A stretch of 13,098 nucleotides of DNA from assembly GCA_012514595.1 (NCBI GenBank), contig JAAYZZ010000063.1, positions 1-13,098 of the forward strand. The letters run 5' to 3'. Origin of the DNA: Elusimicrobiota bacterium. Its GTDB lineage: Bacteria; Omnitrophota; Gorgyraeia; Zapsychrales; Fredricksoniimonadaceae. Position 1 is the first letter of the stretch, and the number at the start of each line of letters is the position of its first letter. The notes below the pieces were generated by a model. The model saw nothing but the letters and a program-made list of their open reading frames with translations, was not told the DNA's origin and did no database searches. Positions 1-6,102 of the stretch are shown here, in pieces. The position numbers and the translations under genes are program-made.

Positions 1-365
1 AGATTTCCTATATCCCGGCGGAAGGGTATGCGGCCGGAGAGATGAAGCACGGGCCGATCGCCCTGATCGACGAGTACCGCGCGGTGGTCTGCATCGCGCC
101 TCAGTCGGACATTTACGAGAAGATGGTCTCGAATATGCAGGAGATCATCTCCCGCCGGGGAAAGGTCATCGCGATCGCAACCGAAGGCGACAAGACGATC
201 GGCGCGCATGCGAGCGAGGTCATCAGCGTTCCCAGGACCAACATGCTTCTGACCCCCCTGGTCGTCGCGCTCCCGTTGCAGTTTTTGGCCTATCACATTG
301 CGGTCAACCGCGGCTGTGACGTCGACCAGCCTCGGAATCTGGCCAAGTCTGTCACGGTCGAATAG
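1..365 (+). CDS. glmS: Glutamine--fructose-6-phosphate aminotransferase, C-terminal fragment
   Basis: The reading frame is open from base 3, so the gene begins outside the window and only about 120 C-terminal residues are seen. GlmS makes glucosamine-6-phosphate from fructose-6-phosphate and glutamine, the first step toward UDP-GlcNAc for the cell wall. The fragment is the end of the second SIS (sugar isomerase) domain: it opens with a segment ISYIPAEGYAAGEMKHGPIA, matching the family's E-x-Y-x-A-G-E-x-K-H-G-P block, and closes with the highly conserved tail NLAKSVTVE. The tail is intact, so the gene ends normally. A 35-base gap with no clear signal separates it from rsmI, and the two are probably co-transcribed. 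Identification is by motif recognition of a very conserved family. Confidence 0.95.
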   Translation, partial: ISYIPAEGYAAGEMKHGPIALIDEYRAVVCIAPQSDIYEKMVSNMQEIISRRGKVIAIATEGDKTIGAHASEVISVPRTNMLLTPLVVALPLQFLAYHIAVNRGCDVDQPRNLAKSVTVE

Positions 366-400
366 GCGAAGGGGCGTTTGTTCCTCGTCAAAGGCCTTCT

Positions 401-1081
401 ATGCTGTACATCGTCTCCACTCCCATCGGCAATCTCAAGGACATCACGCTGCGGGCGATCGAGGTCTTAAAGTCTGTAGACCTGATCGCGGCCGAAGATA
501 CGCGACACAGTGCGGGTCTTTGCCGCGAATACGGGATCACAGCGCCCCTGACAAGTTTTTTTGAGCACAACGAGCGTTTCAAGGCGGACAAGATCCTGGC
601 CATTTTAAGAGAAGGCAAGGGCGTGGCCCTGATCTCGGATGCAGGCACTCCCGGGATCAGTGATCCGGGATTCCGCCTGATCCGCCTCGCCAGGGAGAAC
701 GGGATCCCGATTACGGTGGTCCCCGGGGCCTGTGCCGCGGTCGCGGCGCTCACGCTTTCGGGTCTTCCTTCGGACCGGTTCGCATTCAAGGGATTTCTGC
801 CCGTCAAATCCGGGGCCCGCCGTAAGGCCTTGGCGGCGATCCGGCCTGAGGAGGGTACGGCCATCTTCTACGAATCTCCCCACCGGCTGCTCAAGACGCT
901 CAAGGATATCGAGGAGGTCCTGGGGGACCCGGTCATCGTGGTCACCAGAGAGATCACCAAGAAATTCGAGGAGTGCCGCCAGGAAAAGGCGAGTGTTCTG
1001 GCAGAGCACTTTTCTGTTCACGCCCCCAAGGGCGAGTTCGTTCTTTTGGTTCCTGGGGGAGGGGGCGAAGAGCGTGCTTGA
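401..1081 (+). CDS. rsmI: 16S rRNA (cytidine(1402)-2'-O)-methyltransferase RsmI
   Basis: A 226-residue tetrapyrrole-methylase-fold protein that by family uses S-adenosylmethionine to 2'-O-methylate C1402 in the decoding centre of 16S rRNA. Visible family blocks are the N-terminal LYIVSTPIGNLKDITLRA (residues about 2-19), EDTRHS (about 32-37), ALISDAGTPGISDPG (about 72-86) and FYESPHRL in the second half. The protein is shorter than E. coli RsmI (about 286 residues) because it stops after the methylase fold at a glycine-rich tail and lacks the C-terminal helical extension. Short forms are common in the family, so this is not read as a truncation. AAAGG lies about 7 bases before the ATG. The stop codon TGA at 1079-1081 lies inside the -35 box of the following pyr promoter. 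Confidence 0.93.
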   Translation: MLYIVSTPIGNLKDITLRAIEVLKSVDLIAAEDTRHSAGLCREYGITAPLTSFFEHNERFKADKILAILREGKGVALISDAGTPGISDPGFRLIRLARENGIPITVVPGACAAVAALTLSGLPSDRFAFKGFLPVKSGARRKALAAIRPEEGTAIFYESPHRLLKTLKDIEEVLGDPVIVVTREITKKFEECRQEKASVLAEHFSVHAPKGEFVLLVPGGGGEERA

Positions 1082-1106
1082 CAGATCGGTCAACGGATGT
1101 TACATT
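1078..1106 (+). promoter_or_regulatory. Predicted sigma-70 promoter of the pyr operon
   Basis: TTGACA at 1078-1083 is a perfect -35 consensus. It is followed by a 17-base spacer and TACATT at 1101-1106, which matches 4 of 6 positions of TATAAT. Transcription would begin near 1112-1114, leaving a leader of about 160 bases before pyrR that contains the whole PyrR hairpin and terminator. The -35 box includes the rsmI stop codon, so promoter and upstream gene are interlocked. Placement is by sequence match only; no start site is mapped. Confidence 0.6.
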
Positions 1107-1143
1107 TAACCAGCTTGTTACGCGATACATGTTGAGCGTAATA

Positions 1144-1174
1144 CCTTTAATGCGGCCCTGAGAGGTCGTGAAGG
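1144..1174 (+). promoter_or_regulatory. PyrR-binding hairpin (anti-antiterminator) in the pyr leader
   Basis: The leader RNA can form a 7-bp upper stem, 1151-1157 with 1164-1170 (three of the pairs are G-U), closing the hexaloop CUGAGA at 1158-1163. This loop fits C-N-G-N-G-A, the loop of known PyrR-binding sites, and the flanking GCC...GGUC fits the UCC...GGY pattern. A lower stem CCTT (1144-1147) with AAGG (1171-1174) is separated from the upper stem by a 3-base bulge on the 5' side (1148-1150), which is also the layout of the Bacillus sites. Together with pyrR itself and the terminator downstream, this supports UMP-dependent PyrR binding here. Confidence 0.8.
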
Positions 1175-1192
1175 ACAAAAGATATGCGAGAG

Positions 1193-1220
1193 CAGAGATT
1201 TGGAGCAATACCAGCCTCTG
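1193..1220 (+). promoter_or_regulatory. Candidate antiterminator hairpin of the pyr leader
   Basis: CAGAG (1193-1197) can pair with CTCTG (1216-1220), and TGG (1201-1203) with CCA (1211-1213), across a small internal loop. This would sequester the 5' arm of the terminator (1213-1225). A second possible antiterminator pairing is AGAGG (1161-1165) with CCTCT (1215-1219), which would compete directly with the PyrR hairpin. Which of the two operates needs a folding calculation. Confidence 0.45.
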
Positions 1221-1250
1221 GACCCGTGGTGCGGGACCAGGGGCTTTTTT
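1213..1250 (+). terminator. Rho-independent terminator of the pyr attenuator
   Basis: The 13-base arms 1213-1225 and 1233-1245 pair along their length with one G-U pair and one A-A mismatch, around a 7-base loop. They are followed by six T residues (1245-1250). It lies between the PyrR hairpin and the pyrR ribosome binding site, the position of a transcription attenuator. Read-through from glmS-rsmI would also pass through it, so it may control both sources of pyr mRNA. Confidence 0.85.
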
Positions 1251-1275
1251 ATTGGAAAGATCAGGAGAGACACAT

Positions 1276-1815
1276 ATGACAAAGGTCATGGACAGCGACC
1301 AGGTCCGCCGGGCGGTGACCCGCATCGCGCACGAGATCCTCGAGAGGAACAAGGGGGTCGAGGATGTCTGTATCGTGGGGATCCGAACCCGTGGCGCCAT
1401 CCTCGCCGAGCGTATCCACAAGGCGATCCGGGAGATCGAGGGGGCGGATGTGCCCTGCGGGATCCTCGATATCAATCTTTACCGGGATGATCTGGCCGTG
1501 GCGACCCGTCAGCCTGTGGTGCGCGAGACCCTGATCGATTTCGACATCACCGATAAGACCATCGTGCTGGTCGATGACGTTCTCTATACCGGACGAACGA
1601 TCCGGGCCGCGCTCGCGGCCCTGGTCGATCTGGGACGCCCCGCGGTCATCCAGCTGGCCGCGCTTGTGGACCGGGGGCATCGGGAACTTCCCATCCGTGC
1701 TGATTTCGTCGGAAAGAACATCCCGACCTCGCAGAGCCAGAAGGTGAAGGTGACCCTGCGCGAGGCGGATAGCGGGGAGGACGGGGTTTTCCTCCAGGAG
1801 GCGGACCATGCCTAA
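1276..1815 (+). CDS. pyrR: Bifunctional pyr operon regulator / uracil phosphoribosyltransferase PyrR
   Basis: A 179-residue type I phosphoribosyltransferase-fold protein. In the PyrR family the protein binds UMP and pyr mRNA leaders to promote termination, and also converts uracil plus PRPP to UMP. The PRPP-binding signature IVLVDDVLYTGRT is at residues 96-108, with the family blocks VGIRTRGAILA (about 34-44) and a DINLYRDD segment (about 65-72) upstream, and a basic C-terminal region. The start at 1276 is chosen because AGGAGA (1263-1268) lies 7 bases upstream and the protein then begins at the usual place. An in-frame ATG at 1168 would translate through the attenuator terminator and is rejected. 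The last codons overlap the pyrB start by 8 bases. A matching PyrR hairpin lies in its own leader, so it is likely autoregulated. Confidence 0.95.
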   Translation: MTKVMDSDQVRRAVTRIAHEILERNKGVEDVCIVGIRTRGAILAERIHKAIREIEGADVPCGILDINLYRDDLAVATRQPVVRETLIDFDITDKTIVLVDDVLYTGRTIRAALAALVDLGRPAVIQLAALVDRGHRELPIRADFVGKNIPTSQSQKVKVTLREADSGEDGVFLQEADHA

Positions 1816-2740
1816 GTGGACACACAAACATCTGCTGGATCTTCAGGAGATGTCACGGGATGATATCGCGCTGATCCTCGAGACCGCCAAGTCTTTCAAG
1901 GAGGTCTCCCAGCGCGAGGTCAAGAAGGTCCCGGCCCTGCGGGGAAAGACCGTGGCGCTTCTCTTTGCCGAGCCTTCCACGCGGACCCGTATGTCCTTTG
2001 AGCTGGCGGCCAAGAGGCTTTCCGCCGACACCTTGAGCATTCAGGCGGCCGCAAGTTCCCTTGTCAAAGGCGAGACGCTTCTCGATACCGCGCTCAATAT
2101 CCAGGCCATGAACGTGGACCTGGTCGTCGTCCGGCACTCGGCCTCCGGGGCCCCGCAGATCATCGCGAACGGTACGCAGATGGCGGTCGTCAACGCCGGG
2201 GACGGTTGCCGTTCGCATCCGACCCAGGGGCTTTTGGATATTTTTACGATGAATGAGCGGATCGGAAAGCTGGAAGGGATCAAGGTCGCGATCGTCGGGG
2301 ACATCCTTCACTCGCGGGTGGCGCGGTCCAACATCGCGGGCCTGACCCGGATGGGGGCGCATGTGGTCGTGTGCGGACCCGGCACGCTCATTCCGATGGG
2401 GATCGAGGCCATGGGCGTCCAGGTCACGACGCGCATCGCAGAGGCGCTCAAGGACGCGGATGTGGTCATGGCGCTCCGTATGCAGAAGGAGCGGCAGCAG
2501 GAGGCGTATCTCCCGACGGTGAGCGAGTATGTCCGGGAATTCTGCATCACCCCCGACCGGTTGCGCTACGCCAAGCCGAATGCGATTGTCATGCATCCGG
2601 GGCCGACGAACAGAGGGGTCGAGATCGCGGCCGAGGTCGCGGATGGTCCGCAGTCGGTCATTTTGGACCAGGTCACCAACGGGATCGCGGTCCGCATGGC
2701 GGTCCTGTACCTTCTCCTGGGCAGAAAGGCAAAGGTATGA
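1808..2740 (+). CDS. pyrB: Aspartate carbamoyltransferase catalytic subunit
   Basis: A 310-residue catalytic chain that condenses carbamoyl phosphate and aspartate to carbamoyl aspartate, the committed step of pyrimidine synthesis. The carbamoyl-phosphate motif FAEPSTRTRMSFE is at residues 53-65; the SSLVKGETL segment with the active-site lysine (Lys87) follows; HPTQ is at 137-140; MHPGPTNRGVEI is near the C-terminus. Length is normal for the family. The start has an excellent site, AGGAGG at 1796-1801, placed inside the pyrR coding end, and the ATG overlaps pyrR by 8 bases, indicating translational coupling. No pyrI regulatory chain is seen nearby, as expected for a PyrR-controlled operon. 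No carA or carB is in the window. Confidence 0.97.
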   Translation: MPKWTHKHLLDLQEMSRDDIALILETAKSFKEVSQREVKKVPALRGKTVALLFAEPSTRTRMSFELAAKRLSADTLSIQAAASSLVKGETLLDTALNIQAMNVDLVVVRHSASGAPQIIANGTQMAVVNAGDGCRSHPTQGLLDIFTMNERIGKLEGIKVAIVGDILHSRVARSNIAGLTRMGAHVVVCGPGTLIPMGIEAMGVQVTTRIAEALKDADVVMALRMQKERQQEAYLPTVSEYVREFCITPDRLRYAKPNAIVMHPGPTNRGVEIAAEVADGPQSVILDQVTNGIAVRMAVLYLLLGRKAKV

Positions 2741-3303
2741 GAACAACAAAGATCTCCCATCGGGTTTCTTACGGTCGACGCCATGTGGTGTTCTGGCCAT
2801 TTATGGTCGCGGGGTCGCTCTTGGTCCTTATCGGGGGTTTTATGTGGCGCGCGGCTGAAGAGACGCGGGCGTGGCCGCTGGTGATGGGGGAGGTGATCTC
2901 ATCGCGCGTGGTCGAAGGTCGGGATTCCGACGGGGACAGGTCGTACCATGCCGAGGTGAAGTATGTTTATGATCACAACGGGGTCCGCCGGACAGGAGAT
3001 CGTGTGCGCCGGGCGCGTTTTTCTGCAAGCCAAAGGTCCTGGGTGATGGGGACTGTCGAGAAATACCCGGTGGGAAAGAATGTCGCGGTCTTTGTGTCGC
3101 CGCAGGATCCCTCGCTGGCCGTTCTCGAGGTCGGATCGGGCTGGGTGGAAAGGATCATTTTCGGGCTTGGCGCGGTCCTGATCCTGATCGCCATTGGTCA
3201 GATCGTCTTTCTGCGCGCAAAACGCAAAAGGCTGGATCCGTTGCCTGATCCCGTTTCGGGGGCTTCTTCAGGATCGGGGTCGGATCCGCTGGAGGGTGTT
3301 TGA
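2737..3303 (+). CDS. DUF3592-like membrane protein
   Basis: A 188-residue protein with two predicted membrane helices (about residues 17-37 and 139-159) flanking a soluble middle part of beta character (about 45-132). It ends in a charged, Ser/Gly/Pro-rich tail. The middle segment, with W-P-x-V-x-G-E-V near its start, a Y-x-A-E-V-K-Y-x-Y strand and a Y-P-V-G-K-x-V-x-V-F-V-x-P stretch, resembles DUF3592 proteins, whose function is unknown. The start ATG overlaps the pyrB stop (ATGA), so it is translated as part of the operon. Nothing links it to pyrimidine chemistry; it may simply travel with the operon. The family assignment is from pattern memory and is moderately certain. Confidence 0.75.
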   Translation: MRTTKISHRVSYGRRHVVFWPFMVAGSLLVLIGGFMWRAAEETRAWPLVMGEVISSRVVEGRDSDGDRSYHAEVKYVYDHNGVRRTGDRVRRARFSASQRSWVMGTVEKYPVGKNVAVFVSPQDPSLAVLEVGSGWVERIIFGLGAVLILIAIGQIVFLRAKRKRLDPLPDPVSGASSGSGSDPLEGV

Positions 3304-3321
3304 TTCTTTGAGGCATTATTC

Positions 3322-3327
3322 GAGGAG
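3322..3327 (+). promoter_or_regulatory. Ribosome binding site deciding the pyrC start
   Basis: GAGGAG lies directly against an ATG at 3328 but 6 bases before a second in-frame ATG at 3334. The normal spacing favours 3334, giving a protein that begins MGLLIKNAEIVN, like other type I dihydroorotases. Confidence 0.6.
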
Positions 3328-3333
3328 ATGACC

Positions 3334-4611
3334 ATGGGACTTCTGATCAAGAACGCAGAGATCGTCAACGCCCAGGGTCCTTGGGAAAAGGCCCAGGATA
3401 TCTGGATCGATAACGGGAAGATCGGGGAGATCGCGCCTTCGATCCGTCGGGACGGATGCCCGGTCATTGATGCCAGGGGTAAAAAGGTTTTTCCCGGGCT
3501 TATTGATCTTCATGTGCACTTAAGAGAGCCCGGGCGCGAGGACAAAGAGACGATCGAGACAGGGTCGCGCGCGGCGGTCAAGGGGGGCTTTACATCGATC
3601 TTCTGCATGCCGAACACGACCCCCACGATCGACACCGCCCAGGTCGTTCAGTATATCCTGGACCAGGCCCGCAAGGTCGGTCTGGTCAATGTCTATCCTG
3701 TCGGGGCCATCACCTTGGGCCGTGAAGGGGCCCAGCTGACCGAGATGATGGACCTGAAGCGTGCGGGGTGTCTGGGGGTTTCCGACGACGGACGCGCGGT
3801 CATGAATGCCGGGGTCATGCGCCGGGCGCTCGAGTACGCCAAGATGGCGGGTCTTCTTGTCATGCAACATTGCGAGGACGAGACGCTCTCGGCCAAGGGG
3901 GTCATGAACGAGGGGGCGACCTCCACGCTCCTGGGTCTCGCTGGAGATCCCGTCGTGGCCGAGACCATTATCATTGCGCGCGATATCGAGCTGTCGCGTT
4001 ACCTGGGAACGCGGGTTCACTTCATGCATGTGAGCGCGGCGCGTTCGATCGACCTCATCCGCCGGGCCAAGGCCGAGGGGATCGCGGTGACCTGCGAGGC
4101 GACCCCTCATCACTTCACGCTTACAGAGGATGTGGTGAAAACGTTTGATACGGCCACGAAGGTCAATCCCCCCCTTCGTCGGGCAGAAGATGTCATGGCG
4201 CTCCACGAAGGACTCAGGGACGGGACCGTGGACTGCATCGCCACCGATCACGCTCCTCACACCCGTGAGGACAAGGAGGTTGAGTTCGCGGTGGCCCCTC
4301 CGGGGCTGATCGGTCTGGAGACCTCCCTGGGGATCGTTTTGACCGATCTTGTCCCCGCCAAGGTCCTGGACCTTCCGCGGGTCGTGGAGAAGATGTCCAC
4401 ATCTCCGGCGAGACTGATGGGGCTTTCCCAGAAAGGCGAGATCGCGGTCGGCAAGGATGCGGATATCACGATCGTCGACCTGAACAAAGAATGGACCGTG
4501 ACCCGCGAGGATACGGCCTCGAAGTCCAAGAACACGCCGTTCCTCGGGCGAAAGCTGAAGGGGAGGGTGGTGACGACAGTTTGCGGCGGGAAAGTGGTTT
4601 ATCAAGAGTAA
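3334..4611 (+). CDS. pyrC: Dihydroorotase, type I (zinc amidohydrolase)
   Basis: A 425-residue amidohydrolase-fold enzyme that closes carbamoyl aspartate to dihydroorotate. Visible metal and active-site elements are D-L-H-V-H-L-R-E-P-G (residues 58-67, His60 and His62), Asp151/Asp152 in VSDDGR, His179 in QHCED, His232 in HFMHVS and Asp305 in ATDHAPH. This matches the ligand set of type I dihydroorotases almost position for position. MPNTTP (92-97) is the conserved substrate-loop region. Length is normal. The start at 3334 is preferred over 3328 on ribosome-binding spacing. The gene follows the DUF3592-like gene by 30 bases and is followed by a 100-base gap containing a phased palindromic repeat. 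Confidence 0.96.
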   Translation: MGLLIKNAEIVNAQGPWEKAQDIWIDNGKIGEIAPSIRRDGCPVIDARGKKVFPGLIDLHVHLREPGREDKETIETGSRAAVKGGFTSIFCMPNTTPTIDTAQVVQYILDQARKVGLVNVYPVGAITLGREGAQLTEMMDLKRAGCLGVSDDGRAVMNAGVMRRALEYAKMAGLLVMQHCEDETLSAKGVMNEGATSTLLGLAGDPVVAETIIIARDIELSRYLGTRVHFMHVSAARSIDLIRRAKAEGIAVTCEATPHHFTLTEDVVKTFDTATKVNPPLRRAEDVMALHEGLRDGTVDCIATDHAPHTREDKEVEFAVAPPGLIGLETSLGIVLTDLVPAKVLDLPRVVEKMSTSPARLMGLSQKGEIAVGKDADITIVDLNKEWTVTREDTASKSKNTPFLGRKLKGRVVTTVCGGKVVYQE

Positions 4612-4616
4612 ATATG

Positions 4617-4702
4617 GGCACTAGGCGCTGGACACTAGCCACTAGAAGAAGATGTCAGGGAGTCATTTGTTTTCTAGTGCCTCGTGTCTAGTGGCTAGTA
4701 CC
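4617..4702. repeat. Palindromic element of 7-bp words (CACTA type)
   Basis: This element fills the pyrC to LOG gap (4612-4711). Two 31-base arms, 4617-4647 and 4672-4702, are inverted copies with 25 of 31 Watson-Crick pairs plus 2 G-T pairs, around a 24-base centre. Each arm reads as four consecutive 7-bp words of the form G-N-C-A-C-T-A with small changes, then GAA. The right arm is followed by four T residues, so a weak termination or pausing role is possible but not convincing. Confidence 0.85.
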
Positions 4703-4711
4703 TTTTGAAGT

Positions 4712-5176
4712 ATGCGTTCACAGCAAGTTACAGTCTCCGTCATCGGTTCCCACGACGCGACCCCCCGCACGGCCAAGCTGGCCTACGCGGTGGGGAAGAT
4801 GGTAGCCGAATCGGGTTGCGTTCTGGTCTGCGGCGGTCTTCAAGGGCTGATGCGTGAGGCCTGCCGGGGCGCCAAGGCCGCAGGGGGTCTCACGATCGGG
4901 ATCCTTCCGGGAAAGTCCAAGGCGGATGCCAATGAGTTCGTGGATATCGCGCTTCCCACCACGATCGGGTTTTCGCGGAATGTGATCGTGGCGGCCTCGG
5001 CCGATGTCGTAATCGCGCTTCCCGGAAGCTACGGGACCGAGTCAGAGATCTGCTATGCCAAAGTCTATGGACGGCCGGTCATCAATTTAGGGGGCTGGAA
5101 GGTCCCCGGCCTTCTCAATGCCAAGACCGTGGGGCAGGCAAAACGGCTATTGAAAAAGATCCTGGGTTCTTTATAA
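4712..5176 (+). CDS. LOG-family / TIGR00725-like Rossmann protein
   Basis: A 154-residue single-domain Rossmann-type protein. It has V-I-G-S-H-D at residues 10-15, CGGLQGLMREACRGA at 40-54 and PGSYGTESE at 104-112. These correspond to the glycine-rich and PGGxGTxxE motifs of the LOG superfamily, with Ser in place of the second Gly of PGG. Family members hydrolyse nucleoside 5'-monophosphates to base plus ribose 5-phosphate (plant LOG, bacterial PpnN), but this short TIGR00725-type branch is uncharacterised. A role in nucleotide turnover is suggested by its place between pyrC and pyrK; that is inference. No good ribosome binding site is seen before the ATG, which lies 9 bases after the palindromic element. 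The 3' end carries a consensus-like promoter for pyrK. Confidence 0.82.
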   Translation: MRSQQVTVSVIGSHDATPRTAKLAYAVGKMVAESGCVLVCGGLQGLMREACRGAKAAGGLTIGILPGKSKADANEFVDIALPTTIGFSRNVIVAASADVVIALPGSYGTESEICYAKVYGRPVINLGGWKVPGLLNAKTVGQAKRLLKKILGSL

Positions 5177-5177
5177 T
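5150..5177 (+). promoter_or_regulatory. Predicted internal sigma-70 promoter for pyrK
   Basis: TTGAAA at 5150-5155 (5 of 6 consensus positions), a 16-base spacer, and a perfect TATAAT at 5172-5177 that spans the LOG-family stop codon. Transcription would start about 5184, only some 5 bases before the pyrK ATG at 5189, and no Shine-Dalgarno sequence precedes that ATG. The match is strong for a GC-rich genome but lies inside coding sequence and is untested. Confidence 0.5.
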
Positions 5178-5188
5178 GGCCGCATCCT

Positions 5189-5959
5189 ATGAAGACAGTC
5201 CAGCATGCTACCCGGATCGTCTCGCACGGTCCTCTCAATAAGACATATTATCATTTGGTCTTAAAGGCCCCGCTGTTGGCTCGGGCCGTCAGGCCCGGCC
5301 AGTTCGTTCAGATCAAGGTGAACGATGGCCTTGAGCCGCTCTTTCGTCGGCCCTTCAGCGTCTTCCGGGCCCAGAAAGGCTGTATCGAGATCTTTTATGA
5401 ACCGGTCGGCAAGGGGACCCGCATTCTGGCTTCGCGGAAGAAGGGCGAGATCCTCGACGTCCTGGGGCCGCTCGGACGGCCTTTCACGATGCCCGCCCAG
5501 AACGTCAAACAGATCGTTCTTGTGGCCGGGGGGGTCGGGGTGGCCCCCTTCATGATGTTCTCGGATGGGCTCAAGAAGCATCCGGCGGAGAAGGTCCTTC
5601 TTTACGGGGGCCGCACGAAGGCCCACACGTTCTCGCTGGCCGCTTTCAAAAAGAACGGCGTGAAATGTTTTGCGGCCACAGAGGACGGTTCCGTCGGAGT
5701 CCAGGGCCGTGTCTCGGCGCTTTTCCATAAGATCCGGATCTCTCCGATGACACGAGTTTATACTTGTGGCCCCAAGCCCATGATGGCGGCCGTGCAAAAG
5801 TTCGCCCGGGAGAAAGGGATCGGGGGCGAGGCGTCGATGGAGGAAGTGATGGCGTGCGGCCTGGGGGCGTGTCTGGGGTGTTCGATCCCGACGACAAGAG
5901 GCTACCAGACGGTGTGTCATGACGGGCCGGTGTTCGGGCTGGACGAATTGATATTTTAG
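5189..5959 (+). CDS. pyrK: Dihydroorotate dehydrogenase B electron-transfer subunit
   Basis: A 256-residue ferredoxin-reductase-like protein that passes electrons from the PyrD FMN through a 2Fe-2S cluster and FAD to NAD+. The FAD-binding R-R-P-F-S motif is at residues 53-57. The NAD-binding part contains VLVAGGVGVAPFM. The C-terminal cluster ligands are Cys223, Cys228, Cys231 and Cys243 (C-x4-C-x2-C-x11-C) in the MEEVMACGLGACLGCSIP region, as in PyrK proteins. Its presence shows that the PyrD here is class 1B, NAD-linked. The ATG follows the LOG-family stop by 12 bases with no visible Shine-Dalgarno site, which fits either coupling to the upstream gene or a nearly leaderless mRNA from the internal promoter. 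Confidence 0.95.
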   Translation: MKTVQHATRIVSHGPLNKTYYHLVLKAPLLARAVRPGQFVQIKVNDGLEPLFRRPFSVFRAQKGCIEIFYEPVGKGTRILASRKKGEILDVLGPLGRPFTMPAQNVKQIVLVAGGVGVAPFMMFSDGLKKHPAEKVLLYGGRTKAHTFSLAAFKKNGVKCFAATEDGSVGVQGRVSALFHKIRISPMTRVYTCGPKPMMAAVQKFAREKGIGGEASMEEVMACGLGACLGCSIPTTRGYQTVCHDGPVFGLDELIF

Positions 5960-6094
5960 ATGTCTTCAAGGTTCCTAAGGTCTCTGATGTCACTGAGGTC
6001 TGAAAAACGATGAGCACAGGGCGGCACAACGGAGCCTCGCAGGAAAGACGTTAGCGACGTCAGATACGTCAGAGACTTTAGAGATCTCAAAGAG
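5959..6094. repeat. Palindromic element of 9-bp words
   Basis: This fills the 143-base gap between pyrK and the TauE-like gene (5960-6102). Positions 5959-6003 read as five 9-bp words near R-A-G-G-T-C-T-C-T. Positions 6047-6091 read as five 9-bp words near G-A-C-G-T-C-A-G-A. The second block is roughly the reverse complement of the first, giving an imperfect palindrome with a 43-base centre (6004-6046) in which I see no gene. A period of 9 is a multiple of 3, so the block translates as repeating tripeptides in several frames; these are not taken as proteins. Confidence 0.8.
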
Positions 6095-6102
6095 TGTAAT
6101 AT

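Noticed and set aside
1139..1144. TAATAC as the -10 box of the pyr promoter with TTGTTA at 1115 as -35
   Set aside because: Both boxes fit poorly, and transcription from there would start inside the PyrR hairpin and remove its lower stem. TTGACA-17-TACATT upstream fits better.
1168..1275. Longer pyrR reading frame starting at ATG 1168
   Set aside because: It would translate through the PyrR attenuator and terminator, has no ribosome binding site, and adds 36 residues not found in PyrR. The start at 1276 has AGGAGA at proper spacing.
1853..2800. Antisense open frame of 315 codons opposite pyrB, and similar ones opposite pyrC, pyrK and atpA
   Set aside because: Same Arg/Asp/Gly/His-rich shadow composition, no start signals, and the sense strand encodes clearly recognised conserved enzymes.
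4672..4706. Rho-independent terminator after pyrC
   Set aside because: The hairpin has a 24-base loop, several mismatches and only four T residues. The element is better explained as a word-built palindrome, though weak pausing cannot be excluded.
4617..6094. CRISPR array reading of the repeat regions
   Set aside because: The words are 7 or 9 bases and directly adjacent, with no unique spacers of constant length and no cas genes nearby.
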